Shown piece after piece: positions 11,348 through 24,050 of a stretch of 64,000 bases of DNA; the stretch's first letter is position 1, and each line of letters opens with the position of its first letter. A program made the position numbers and the translations under genes. This DNA is from Microvelia longipes. Its lineage: Eukaryota > Arthropoda > Insecta > Hemiptera > Veliidae. The stretch is taken from positions 25,377,644-25,441,643 of the forward strand of contig JACMZG010000008.1 in NCBI GenBank assembly GCA_018340805.1, in the 5' to 3' direction. The notes under the pieces were generated by a model. That model worked only from the letters and a program-made list of their open reading frames with translations, had not been told where the DNA came from and did not search any database.

Positions 11348-14298
11348 AATATATACACTCTGCGAATATTCTTAAGTTTTGGTGTGCTTACTAGGTAGCA
11401 CTACTTGTCAACATTTTTCTTTATACGTAAAATTGAGGTTAAAATAACCTTTTACTTAGGTAGAACATATTATAGATGGAACTAAAATGTTAGATTTTGA
11501 CAATTTTCATTGATTTTCAACATCAACATTTGTCTATATACCCAAATTTTTAGTGTCTCCGTTTGCTGGAAGTGCCTAAGCGTTATTATGAGTGAGTGAG
11601 TGTCAAAACTGCCTAACTTTGAGTCATTATATCTCAACACCTATGAATGGTAAAGATATGAAATTCGGTAGAGTGGGTGAGCAAAACAAGATCTTTTAGT
11701 TAATATTAAAATTATATTTTTTAATATCCTAGTTAAAAAGATACGTAGGGTGAAAGGGTGAAAATAGCCTCAAGATGCTTTCTGTAAAGGATGGTACACC
11801 AGTAACCCCTAGACTTGCGGGGCACTGCCGTGACCACAGATATTAAAGATAAATATGAAAGTTTAGGTTTAAATACAAAGGTATATATAATATATATTAT
11901 TTAATATATATATATATATATGATATATATATAATATATATATATGATAATATATTACAAAACCCAATCATGCTAGTAAGCTCTGATTTAAAATGGTACA
12001 TCTGCTTGAATTTAAAATTTTTCTACAATCATAACAATTAAACATTTTGCCACTTACAATCGTTGCTGGCACAATAAAGAAAGCACAAGGGTTAAAATGT
12101 ATACACAACTGCAGGACTTAGTGCGGTTAAAAATACTAGCCAATACATCAAGGTTGTATTCAGCTTAAAGCAGGTTATAACAGAAAATGTAGCATCATAG
12201 ATCTAACACATACGTTTCGGTATGCCAGCCTTGTTAGCTTCTAACCTGGTTAGCTCTCATCTCTCTCTAATCCTTTTAAACGTCTAACCCTCATCTTATG
12301 TAGCTTCGTGTAATGACAACCAGATTAATAACTTTTAAAACAGTAGGTCTGTGGGTTACTCTGGCTTTGTATTTTAGTCAAGTCTTAAATAATAAATTCA
12401 ACATAATTTATTATCATAAAATTGTGTCTTTATAGAAATTTATTGAAACCAAACCTGAATTCATGGAAAATCATTTCGTAGAGAAATAAATCATGTATAA
12501 AAGATTTTGTAAAATCAATCATTGTTCAACCGATTAATAATTAGTTGTGTTTATTAAAACTTAAATAAAGCATTTATCATGAAAGTTAAATAATTGGTTG
12601 ATAATTTTTATACCTAAAAAGTTAAAAAGATCTTAGTCTGAAGAACCACTGCATATGGTTTATACGTATATCTATGGTTTAAAACCACCTCACCTATGGC
12701 ATGACTCTGTAGGTTCGATACCTTTATATTTTATTGTTATAAAACAAGAAAACTTTGCATGTAATGTCTAAATTTGGATTAAAAAATAAAAATAACCAAA
12801 AAATTAAAAAAAAAAACAAATCTAAACCAAAACCAAAAAAAACACATGCATTTTCTGTTGGTAAATTGTGAACCAATCTTTAAAAGCGGAGTTATGCGTG
12901 ACACTGACTCACATAGATAGTTAGAAAACATAATGAAAACCACTAAATGTGTCTAAAACACATAATTATTAAACACATAATATGATTTTGAAGTTGAACA
13001 TAATACTCTTTCTTAGACCTACAGGATGTTAGAGAAAAAGTAAAAAGCCAATATCTGCTTATGCTTTTTTGAGGATGGCCCTTAAACTTATTCCTTCCCC
13101 CTATATTTACAAACAATTCATGCTATTAAAATTGAACATTATTATTCTATCATAATAATTTATTTATATTAATCGAATTTAAAAATAATTTGCAATTGAG
13201 TTTTTATATTTTCTTTGTCTATAAATAGATTGTACAATTATGAGCTAAAAGTATAAAAAATGTTTAGAGCAAGCTTCTGTATGTGTCATATCAAATAAAG
13301 CATTTTATTACTTAAACTTAACAAAAGTCCTTGCACAATTATTCCTTAGTGCAAATATTAATAACCTTCAGTATTTGTATGAAAAACAAACTTTTATATT
13401 TAAAGTGAAGTAGTTGTTTATATCGTAATATTTATTAAAAACATATTAATTTTTAATAGATCTTACAGCAGTTAAACCCAATACTGCACTGAATGCTGTC
13501 TTAAAGTTTACCTTTTTCTCCTTGCTTGTCTAAGTAGTATAATTTCATGGTCTTATCAAACGAGATAAAAAAAATACGTATTTTAGGACAGAGAACTCAC
13601 AAACTTACAGGCTATTTTTCAAATTATTTTTTTGAGGAGCTATGTATTAACATACATAATATGGAAGGACGAGAAAAACAAGGTACATTTTATTTTTAGT
13701 ATTTGATAATTTGTATTATAAAAATGAGTATTACGCGTAGGCTGCAAGGCCGAGTCCATCAACATCTTAATAGATTTTGTTCTAATACGAGAGAACTGAA
13801 CTTGTCTCACGATCTTCATTAGATTATGAAAAGATTTTTTTATTAACATTTTTTTACATTTGGCCTTCCGGGTCTCTTCACAAGTATAATATTCGGTTAA
13901 AATAATTTTCTTTTTATAATCATCACTTAAAATATAAAACTTAACACTTGAAAAAAAACTAAAAATAACTTATCTTTATTACAAATGAAATTTTTTGAAA
14001 GAAGTAATAAGTTTGTTCCTATACATATAATTAGATATACTATTTTTAGAGTCTTACCTCACTAAGGGTTATCCTAAAACTGACTTATGCAATATATGGT
14101 TCCATATTATTGCTATTGCTTAAGTAATCTTATTTTACCTACCGATTAAAGGTAAGCATTACTTGCATTTAACAAACTATATAATTATTGTATAAATCAT
14201 ATTTTCAAAAATTTTCACATGATAAACAAATCTATTGCGAATAAGATCACTTCAATCTTATAGAACGTAAAGCTATTCTAGTCAACAAAATAAAAAAT
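11218..14298. other. Gene-free stretch with TA arrays
   Basis: TA-rich arrays lie at about 11283-11354 and 11880-11955. The segment between them (11560-11870) contains a (GAGT)n run and is less AT-rich, like the end of a dispersed transposon, but I cannot classify it. 12700-12725 has a weak B-box-like 'taggttcgatacc'. No gene is supported. Confidence 0.4.
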
Positions 14299-15050
<752 letters not shown>

Positions 15051-15217
15051 AGTAACCATAAAACAGAAACTGGACTGGTTGTGAAGAAGCAAGCATTCAA
15101 ATATTTCAAATACTTATAAATAATTTCTTTCGTACAACAAATAATATTCAGTTGGTATGTGCTACGGCCAACGATGGTTACACAATTAGTTTGGAAAGTG
15201 ATTTTAGTTAGTTATAG

Positions 15218-15375
15218 TATAACACACGGTTGTAATCAATTGACAGCGTGGGAAAAAGCAAAGAAGGCAATGAGTTAGTCTGGATATTAAACCACGCCCA
15301 CGATTTGTATCAGGGCCAAACGTCATTGGTATCTCTATACTATTTTCCCTCGCTGTCAACTGACCATGAGTTATA
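15218..15375. mobile_element. MITE-like foldback element (family 1, copy 2)
   Basis: About 158 bp. The left end has 'taacacacggttgtaatca' and the GTTGACA-type box 'attgacagcgtgggaaa'. The right end carries the inverse 'ttccctcgctgtcaactga'. The layout matches 1398-1562, with more divergence and looser terminal repeats. Confidence 0.7.
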
Positions 15376-16844
15376 CTTTTTGCTATTTAAGTCCGTAGAA
15401 ACGCCACTGTCACTCTTTTATTAGAAAAACCTTTTAAATGGGTTTGTCACGAGTTTTTAAGTAAACTCATAAGAAGTTTGAAAATCATAATATAGAGTTT
15501 TAATGTATTTATTGTTAAATTAATTTTACTTTTAAATAATATTAGTTAACACAAAAACTCACAAAAAACTCTTTTATTGGCATTTAAATTGTTTAATGAG
15601 TTGTAACAAGTATTTAAATTAACTAATAAGATACTATTTTCAATCCTTTCATTTATGTTATGAAGTGTTACTTTTGTTTAATATTATATTTAATACTACG
15701 CTCTCAATACATTAATGTGTTACAGAATTGCCAACACAAAATATATAAGGGGCAAAAGAAATATATTTTTGATTGAATCTTCATGTTTTTATTTGGAAAC
15801 TCATTAAAAAAAATAGTAACTCCTACTTTATTGATTTAATGCCGACGTTTCAGCACCTACAGATCCCAAAAATCTAAAATGGATGTCTGCCATGTATTTA
15901 TGACCACATATCTTGTAAACACACTACAGCGCAAACGGCTGATCCAATTTCAGTGAAACTTGGCACAAAATTCAAGTTTTGTGCTTGAGAATGGAGAAGG
16001 GAAATTTGGGGGTGACTTCATCGTGGCAAATCAAAATGACGTCACTTCAATCTATTTAAAAATCATAAAAAATACGAACAAATATTAATTCGAAGAAAAG
16101 TGTTTCTAATGATATTTGAAGTTTTCTGAATAGAAAAACCTCAACCCAGTCTGTGGCTGTCCCTAGTTTGAAAATATCGACCTTTTTGTTTTCTAACTTT
16201 GACTTTTATATTTGTTTGCCTATAACTTATTATCTTCCAATAATTTTTCGATTGTAAATAGCGTGACACTATCTGACTAATCAATCTACTAATTATTAGT
16301 GTAAATTCCATTGCTATTTATATTTTAGTTTTTAAGTTTTTGGGGAAATATAAATTTATTGGTGTGATATTTAAAATTAATAATGAAAAAGGTTGTTTAC
16401 ATCGGTCAAAATGATGACTTTTATTATTAATATTATTATCAATTATTATTTATTACATCCTTCTATGAAAAATGGTTTGGGAAATATTTGGATTTATATT
16501 GGAAGATTTATAGATGCATCTATAAATCACGGCAGATTAAATTCAAGCCTTATTAAGAAAAGTTATAACTAAATTAAAATTTTGTCGCAGCTTACTAAGT
16601 TCTAATAGTTTATTAAACACAGACATCTTGTCATCATTGATTAATCTTAAATCTAAATAATACTTAACTTCCTTTAACTTAAACCTTAACTCACTTAAAC
16701 TTGAGGAACCTGTAATAATAATTCAATTAATTTTATTAATATTGACGATGAAGCTCTAAAGTGATTAAAAAAGCGCGTTATTTTATTTATAAAAATATTA
16801 AAATTAAAAAAGCTTAGCCTTTATTTAATAATTCAACGTATAGC
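15376..16844. other. Gene-free stretch
   Basis: 15840-16070 reads like the non-coding end of a dispersed transposon ('gtgaaacttggcacaaa') but has no coding trace. A perfect 24-bp palindrome is at 16505-16528. No gene is seen. Confidence 0.4.
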
Positions 16845-16915
16845 AATCTAGCGAGTGAAGCGAGCGCTTTTTAAGGTATCTAATTTTACATTTTAGCGAG
16901 CCTATTTGCATATAT
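16845..16915 (+). repeat. Family G repeat fragment
   Basis: It has 'tagcgagtgaagcgagcgc', matching the units at 18.77-19.2 and 19.53-19.76 kb in inverted orientation. Confidence 0.5.
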
Positions 16916-18769
16916 ATTCATCCCATATATAATCATCGCATATATAATCAGGGGGTCAAACGGGGCACTTGACCCCCTCCCTGGAAAATCAGAAAAGTTA
17001 GATTAACCCGCGCTGCATTATTAAATTTTTTTAAATTTAATTATCCTTAAGTTAATTTAATAAAATATTAAACTAGTAATGCGTTGCATCAGGATCTCAC
17101 GTCAAAAGTTATTACAGTTACAGTTACAGTCACAGTTATAACCAACAGGCCTGCTTCGCTGGCTAGACAAGATAGGATAGAGAAATAATTTAATAATTAA
17201 ACAAGGATATCGATGGAGTTACTTCACAAACAAGTTATTATTAACAGTCCACTTTTTGATGCAGAGAGAAGCATATTATTATCAAGTCTTATCACAAGAG
17301 GAGAATCTATGAGCACATAGAGATATACGAGAGGGGGCATAGCCAATCTTAAAACATTTTACTACGCACCACAGCGTATTTACAGGCGATGGTATTGCAT
17401 ACGTATGCAATGCGGTCAACTAACTTCACGGTTCTTACAGCTTATTTGTTTAGTCGATCGAGTGATATTATGTGATAACTGATCCAGCCAAAATATGGCG
17501 TCTTTTATAGTGAAGGTTCACGTTGGTTATAAGAAAGTTTAAACAAAAATATATTTAAGTAAATTGTGATTTTTTTGCTTAATAATAAAGTTACACTAAA
17601 AAAATAATATTCCAAAAGTTATTTGATCAAAAACGGTAATATAGAAGTGAAGTAAAAGTTCGACGAGGAAGGTTATCCGTTAAATACAATCGTCTCTAAA
17701 GGTACATACAGCGTATCGGGGGGGATCTATTTAGATTTCATCTCCCTAGTTCTAGCGTATGGCGATCGGATCCCCTCTGCATGGTTCATACAGCTAATAT
17801 TACCGTATAGAGAGATCGTATTCTATACGATCCGCGGATCTAGAAGTGTGTGTGAACGTACTACTTGAGAGGTCTGAAACATCTTTTTGGGGCTCTCAGG
17901 GGCTCTGTGTAACCTCATTAAAACCTCCTCCAAGACTGAGTTAGGGTTATAATAAATTAATTGTTTTCGGCTTCCCACACATTGTTTTTTATTTGTATTT
18001 TTATACGTTTCTACTATATACAGTTCTGTATTTTTGTTCTATTTATTTTATTATATTGATAATCGAATGAGGTCAGGTTACTTTTCTAATGTTTCAAAAT
18101 TCAATCAATAGGGCAACCTCTAGTAATATACTCTATGTATGAACCAACTAATGTTTCTAAATTGTTTTAAACATTTTTTCTAAATTTATAATTCTTAAAT
18201 TTTGACAAAATAAGTTTCTAGAATTTCTTTCGTTGAAGAATATTTTTTCTTTAATGTTGTTCTTATTATAATAATATTACAGAATTTACTTTTATATTTC
18301 TACCTTATTACAATAATATTAGAGTTATTCTTTTTATTATTTTTATATAATTATTATTATATTAAGAATATTTGTATGTGCAATACCTTTTTTAAAATAA
18401 TTTACTTCCTTTACCTTATTATTTACTACATTAGGTATTTAGTTTTATTTTATATTATTATTATTTAATTCTTATATTTTACTTATTAATCTCCTATGTC
18501 TTGAAATCGAAATTGTAACATTTATTTTACTGTAATCTGTACTTAAATTTCGGGTTTTACTTATACAAAATTGTTTTTTTTAAGTCATTTTTTACCTTTA
18601 AAGTTATTATTAGCAGATAACATATGTAATAACCATTGGGGCCATATGGGGAAATAAACGCTTTTCTAAAAGGGTTAAAAAGAAATATATAGGAATCTCT
18701 GAATAAAGGCTATTGCAAATATATATGGTTCTTAAAGAGATAAAGGTCCTAATAAAGCCCCAATATATG
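16916..18769. other. Gene-free stretch
   Basis: It contains a GGGGGTCAA...TTGACCCCC hairpin at about 16950-16977. A block at 17680-17900 is clearly less AT-rich, has many short palindromic hexamers and has no open frame. The rest is AT-rich with nothing recognised. Confidence 0.35.
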
Positions 18770-19205
18770 TAAAGGCTTGCTTCGCTTGCTATTTTGTCAT
18801 AAATAAATATTGTAAGCAGATGCAAGAAGCTTGGCTTGCCGCAGGATTTGCTGCCAATATAATTTTAGGTAGTTATAAAGGGTTCGCTCGCTAGAGAGAT
18901 TGTTGTAAATATGCGTAAATTGTCGAAAAAGAGGCTCGCTTCAAATCGCAAAATTACTAAAATATAATCTTAGGTACATTAAAAAGGACTCACTTCGCTC
19001 GCTAGATTACTATAAATATTTGATTCAATGTCGGAAAAGATGCTTACAACGCTCACAAATTTGCTAACGTTTATTATAAGATACGTTAAAAGAAGCATGC
19101 TTTGCTTGCTAGTTTGTTAAAATTATAAAATATGTATAGTAATAGAAGCTAGCTTCGACCCTTATAAGACCCTTATATTTAAAATGTTTGAAAGAACTCA
19201 TTTCA
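18770..19205 (+). repeat. Family G tandem repeat, about 105 bp period
   Basis: Four diverged units start near 18773, 18877, 18985 and 19091, with a fifth partial unit near 19193. Each begins with a form of GGCTCGCTTCGCTCGCTAG, continues with 'atta(c/t)tataaatat', and ends near 'taggtacattaaaa'. Confidence 0.65.
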
Positions 19206-19361
19206 CTCGTTAAAGGTCTAAATGAATTAAAATATTTATTTAGGCACAATAAATAAAATATTACATAATCTATTCAATAATTTAACATTTAGTTTAGCAA
19301 ATCCCTACTCTTGTAGTTTGCTACACTCCTATCTCTAACCTTTGACAATGAGTGCTGAAAA

Positions 19362-19440
19362 CTAAACCCGCGGCACACTAATGATTACCTAACTTGGCAG
19401 CTTTGACCCCCCTGAAAAAAATCCTGCGGACGTCCATGGA
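19362..19440 (-). repeat. Repeat pair member, inverse of 22455-22530
   Basis: It contains 'ttggcagctttgaccccc' and 'cctgcggacgtccatgg', the inverse of 'gggcgtccgcagg' and 'tcaaagctgccaag' at 22455-22530. Confidence 0.65.
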
Positions 19441-19524
19441 AGCGAGCTCTCTTTAATGTACCTAATGTTATCATTTAGTTATTTTGTGAGCTATCGAGTC
19501 TTTCTGCATATATTGACTGATACT

Positions 19525-19760
19525 TACAGCAATCTAGCGGGCGAAGCGAGTCTGCTTTTCTGGATCCTAGTATATATTTTATAGCAATCTGTCGAGTGAA
19601 GCAAGTCTTTTTGCTGATTGACAGGAAAGCGAGGCGCTTTTGCCAACAGCAAGAGAAGCGAGCCTTATTAACTTTTTTAGAGCCAAGCTATCGTTACTTA
19701 ACTATTAAATTATTTCCACCCTATCTAAGAGTGAAGCGAGCCTGATTTAATTAACTGTAT
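19525..19760 (+). repeat. Family G repeat units, inverted
   Basis: Three or four copies of 'gcgaagcgagtc' type (19540, 19583, 19650 and 19733 regions) are joined to 'tatattttatagcaatct', the reverse of the 18.77 kb units. Confidence 0.5.
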
Positions 19761-20224
19761 TTGATGTATTTTGAGGAGTGTTCTTGATGCAACCCATTAC
19801 AAGAATATACTTCGTAATACAGGACATGTTTTTACTCCCATTTAAAAACAAGCGCTTTGAAATTGGGAGGAATTTTACATTAATAAAATATTATTGTACA
19901 AATTTAAAGTAGACAATGAATGGAAAATTATTTTAATGTCAGGTAAAGAAAGAAGAGAGAGAAAAGAAGCAAAGACGTTTATTTACATAATTCACACATT
20001 GTACACAACATTTAAGTCACAACATAATATAAGTCCTGATTTTTATTAGGGCTTGATATTTTCAAAGGCACACAGAATCCTGTTGATATTAACACCAGAA
20101 AAAAATCAAACAGTTTAATATTTAGTATAGTTTGAATTTGTAATTGAATTAGTAGGATTGGTCAAGTTTACCATTTAAAATTGTCACATATTAATTCAGT
20201 TTTTTTTTTAATATCAGGTACGGT

Positions 20225-20640
20225 ACCTAAGTACTTGTCCTTACCACTCGGACTCGCTTCGCTCGTCCCGAATGCCATGATACCTAAACCTTTAAAGTTG
20301 TAATACTACGGTATCGCTGCACTTACCTTATGTTAGCGCGCGATATGTTCAAAGGCACATATTGACCAAAGCCATAAAAGGGTGTTATGGCTTCGCTGTC
20401 TCAGAAATTTTGATTACCCAGTGTTAGTATTAGTATAGCACGCTGCGCTCTACCGGAATTATCAGGTGACCTAATTTCTAAGGTGTTAAAACTCAAGGTT
20501 AATGAAAATTCAAAAAAACTAATACAGTAGATGGTCATTTAATCACTTAATACAAGAACTACATTTCTACCTTTACAAACGCCTTAAAATACTACTGGTC
20601 ATACTTGGCAGCCTAGTTTTTATTAATTTTAATCCTTTAA
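20225..20640 (+). repeat. Family F repeat
   Basis: It has 'ggactcgcttcgctcgtcc' at about 20252-20270, 'cacgctgcgctctacc' at about 20440 and 'cttggcagcctagtttt' at about 20610. The boxes match 1010-1265 and 25765-26080. Confidence 0.55.
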
Positions 20641-21114
20641 ATAAATAATAGGAATATATTTCATTTTTGGTCATATTTTATTATTTAAATTGATTGCACT
20701 AAAATTTTACAGACGTAAAGAATCATATAATTTTAAAATTATATGAAAAAGTCAATAACTTATGAACTAAAAGTTAAAAAGCTATCGAATCCTGCTTGTT
20801 TCTTTATGCGTAACGATATTTGACGAAATGTTGGACGTCCAAAAAATAATAAGGAGTTTTTGGCCGTCAAAGTTTTAAAATTATATGTTTTTAACATGAC
20901 GACCAATACCAATATGGAATTTGTTTTATTGATTCACCACATAGAGATGTCAGAATGTGCTAAATTTCAACTCCACCAGTTAAATTTTTAACGAAATTTT
21001 CATTTTTAATGACAGCAAAATAGGTTTTGCACGGTCTAAATTTTTATCTTCCGGACACACACAAACACAACTAGACCTAAAGGAAAAGAACTTTAGGTAG
21101 AACTGACTTCTAAA
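20641..21114. other. Gene-free stretch
   Basis: AT-rich with an imperfect palindrome 'attttaaaattat' near 20730. 20940-21110 resembles the CA-rich part of dispersed elements. No coding evidence. Confidence 0.35.
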
Positions 21115-21442
21115 AAAAAGAAAGCAGAAGGCAAGGCAATATCAGGACTATGGTAGGGTCTTGACTGGACACTGCAAACTCCAAAGACACCTCTCCATTA
21201 TGAAGTTATTGCAAGATTCCACTTGCCGATTATGTGGTGATGAAGAGGTAACAGCCTATCACTTCTTAGGTAAATGTGAAGGTTTTGGTAAAATTCGTTT
21301 CCAGACCTTTGGATCCAGAGAACTTGCTGAGGAAGAACTGGAATCGCTTAAGTGGCAGGACATCCTCACTTTCATAGGTCATCCAGGAGATTCAATAGGG
21401 AACAGGAGGTGGAGGCGTAGTGGTGAGAGGGTGATTGAGTAA
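21115..21442 (+). pseudogene. LINE ORF2 C-terminal fragment (zinc-knuckle tail)
   Basis: The frame reads through LTGHCKLQRHLSIMK and then CRLCGDEEVTAYHFLGKC, a CX2C...HX4C zinc-knuckle-like motif. This is the usual end of RNase H-bearing LINE ORF2 proteins (I/R1/Jockey-type). It stops at 21442. Only the tail after RNase H is present, so this is a 5'-truncated remnant. The same LTGHC motif occurs near 54.76 kb, suggesting the same family as the 52.3-54.85 kb element. It is followed at about 21480 by a family A terminus. Confidence 0.75.
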
Positions 21443-21479
21443 CGGGATGGTGAAAAGTGACACAAAAACACAGACAGCA

Positions 21480-21625
21480 TGATGAAAACCTCTTAAATTT
21501 CATAAACATGCCTGAAACGGATAATTATTTAAAACCTTGGTTTTGGATTTTTAGGGTGAAAGCAATACTTTTCTTCTATACCCGCGTTAGCAGGTGATTA
21601 AAAATAAAAATATTAATTAAATTAT
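21480..21625 (+). repeat. Family A terminal fragment
   Basis: It has 'tgcctgaaacggataatta', 'caatacttttcttctatac' and a terminus close to 'ggtgattaaaaataaaa', as at the ends of 7745-8482 and 32166-33072. Confidence 0.6.
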
Positions 21626-21634
21626 ACGCTGATA

Positions 21635-22185
21635 CTATCTTAATTTATTAGTTCGCGGTACAATTGGAATAGCTTCATATGTAACATATTTTATTTCAGC
21701 TGGAATTGGCAGAAATGTCTTCGTAATTCTTCTTAACTTCCCACTCATTCCCAACTCTCTGGATCTTGTATTTAGTCTTGGTGAATCATATCTATTTTCA
21801 GGAAATCTGATGAAAGAGCGTTTTTCATCAGGGGCGAATTTAACTCTTGATTGAGTGGCGTAGCAAGGACGTCCATCACAATCGGGAGTTTCCCATAGTG
21901 AACTTTCACCTAAACAGAATCCTTTACATTTTTTCGTTTTTGGTCCCAATCTCCCAGGCTTATATAATTCTTTAATAAGTTCTAAGTCATCGTTATCACT
22001 CCACATCTTTTCATTTTTTGATGGATGTATTTTAGTTTTTAAAACATCGTAGAGAAAGTTATTTTTGGAAGGTTCGTCTTTAGAGTCATATCGTCCACCA
22101 GGAATACTCAAGAGATTGTATTCTTGAAGCGCATCATTATCGTTATGTTTAATACTGTATATTACTCGAGTCGAATCAGGCCGTT
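21635..22185 (-). CDS. Terminal exon of an unrecognised four-cysteine protein
   Basis: An acceptor (TTTTGTTACAG) on the minus strand ends at 22186. From there a frame of 182 complete codons runs to a TAG at 21635-21637; the first codon takes one base from an upstream exon (phase 1). A TTG at 22111 is internal and need not be a start, because the frame is open upstream to the acceptor. The product is polar and basic. It has a cluster C-x3-C-x11-C-x4-C (starting KKCKGFC, with PDCDGRPC), a DEKR site followed by SFIRFPENRYDSP, and a tail with LPIPAEIKYVTYEAIPIVPR. I recognise no family. It could be the last exon of a secreted protein or prohormone. Upstream exons are not certain; see the candidate at 26237-26268. 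The open length and the acceptor make chance unlikely. Confidence 0.6.
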
Positions 22186-23849
22186 CTGTAACAAAAGTAG
22201 ATTTACATAACTTCTAGTTTAAATCAAATACACTATATTAATTTAAAACTCAAGTCATTTAAAGAGGACAGAGAAGATATTCTAGTGCCACCTTACTAAA
22301 ATGTTACTATCTTCATTTCTTCAAATGACTATACTTGAAACTTATGCCATGATAGCTAATTACTAATCTGTGTACACACACACACAGTGCAATAAACAAA
22401 ACACTGTATTAATATGAACATATAATTATTAACAAGCTTAAAAATTACATTAGAGGCATGGGCGTCCGCAGGGTTTTTTTCCAGGGGGTGTCAAAGCTGC
22501 CAAGTTCGGTAATCATTAATGTGCTGCGGGTTCAGTTTTTTAGCAATCTGATTATGTCTGTGAATTGTTTAGATGGCTGCAATTTGCCATAACTTCTATA
22601 AACACAAAATACAATTCATTGTATAATCATCTTATTTTTAATTGAAATATATATGTCAAAAAAACATGTAATATTAAATCTAATAAATATACCATGACTA
22701 AAAATTTAAATATATTTGGCAATGGCAACTTATATATAAACCGTAATATGACGAACTGATAAAGTACAATACCATGGGCTGCAAAGCTGCCACAGGGAGG
22801 CGCGAAGCGGCCAAGAGGCGGAAGGCCTCTTTTTTACAGACAGTAAAAAGTTTTTTTACTGCCACTGGTGAAGTTCCTCACTCAATGACCACTAGGTAGG
22901 GCTAGTAGTTTACTACAAGGTCATAATATTAAATTCCTTACTTTTTTGTTTATTTAATAAATACTTAACGTTGTATTTATTATTATGAGAATTGTAATTT
23001 AAACATTGGAAATTCCCCGTCAGAATTATAACTTTTGGCCAACGAGGCGATCGAAAGAAGTGTACCAGCAAATGTTTATACATTATAGTGTTTTTCTTCT
23101 AAATAGTGGTTTACTATTACTACCTAAAAAATAGCATATGCTATGACTGGGAATACCTCGCCTTGTTTATAAGTATAGTCGCCACGGTAAAAGACCTTCT
23201 CAGTCTGGTAAACATTATATGCTATTGTTTCCCTTATATCTATAGTATTCTAAACGGCAGCAAACAACTCTAATACTAAATTTTTCGTATACATGTAGAA
23301 ATTTAGTATTTAATCAGCAATTTTAATTTTATTTAAAATATTAGCCCTGTTATTTAATTATATAATAGACCTAAAATAGTAAAAAGGTTCTGATTCAAAT
23401 ATTACACTAAAATATTAGTTTATACTTTTAGACAAGATCTAAGTCAATCAAGACCTGGTCAAGTTAAAGGAAGAGGTTGCTTTGAACTTGAGCGTTTGGA
23501 ATTCCCACTCATTTGGAGATTCAGTTGCGGTGAAGAGATTATCTAATGCCCTGGGTTTTACCTCGTATTTGAACATTTTTTTCATAATTTACTACCATGC
23601 AAGATTTTTTTTTCAACATTAATTTAATTAGTAGTCGTAGTTTGAAGAATAAAATAAATTTTCGTATCTTAAAGTAATACTATTACACAAGGTAATAGGT
23701 AAACATTATGAAAAACAAAAAAAAACTAGATGGTGACGAACTTGATGATTCAACTCAATTTAAAACATTATTCAATTATAATCGAAAATAAATAAAAAAT
23801 TTTGCCATGTGTTATTTTAGCAAATTTTTAAAGTAAAAATTGCGAGGTT
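22186..23849. other. Gene-free stretch with repeat fragments
   Basis: 22455-22530 is the inverse of 19362-19440. 22790-22840 has a GC-rich hairpin block ('ggcgcgaagcggcc', 'gaggcggaaggcctc') like the family E terminus. 23110-23240 matches 62960-63110 (including 'tagtcgccacggtaaaagac'). No gene is seen. Confidence 0.45.
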
Positions 23850-24050
23850 AGGTTCATGGAGGGGGGAAGTGATGTTTTGGGAGGAGGTACTTGCTGATCA
23901 AGTATATATAAATATATATGAGGTTTATATATGTATGCATGAGATTTTGTTCTTAGACGTTTTATCGAACACGATAACTTTCAAATGCATGGTTAACACA
24001 TGTATGAAGTTAAATTTATTATCAACATTAGTTCCGGTTATATTGCAACA
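23850..24050 (-). repeat. Family E repeat fragment, reverse orientation
   Basis: 'gatcaagtatatataaat', 'gagattttgttcttagacg' and 'cgataactttcaaatgc' are the inverse of the left half of family E (14.86-14.94 kb). The open frame here is a by-product. Confidence 0.5.

Noticed and set aside
18770..19205. CRISPR-like array
   Set aside because: Units diverge throughout and show no constant repeat alternating with unique spacers. The context is eukaryotic.
22111..22113. TTG as the start codon of the four-cysteine protein
   Set aside because: The frame is open upstream to a strong splice acceptor at 22186, so this is an internal codon.
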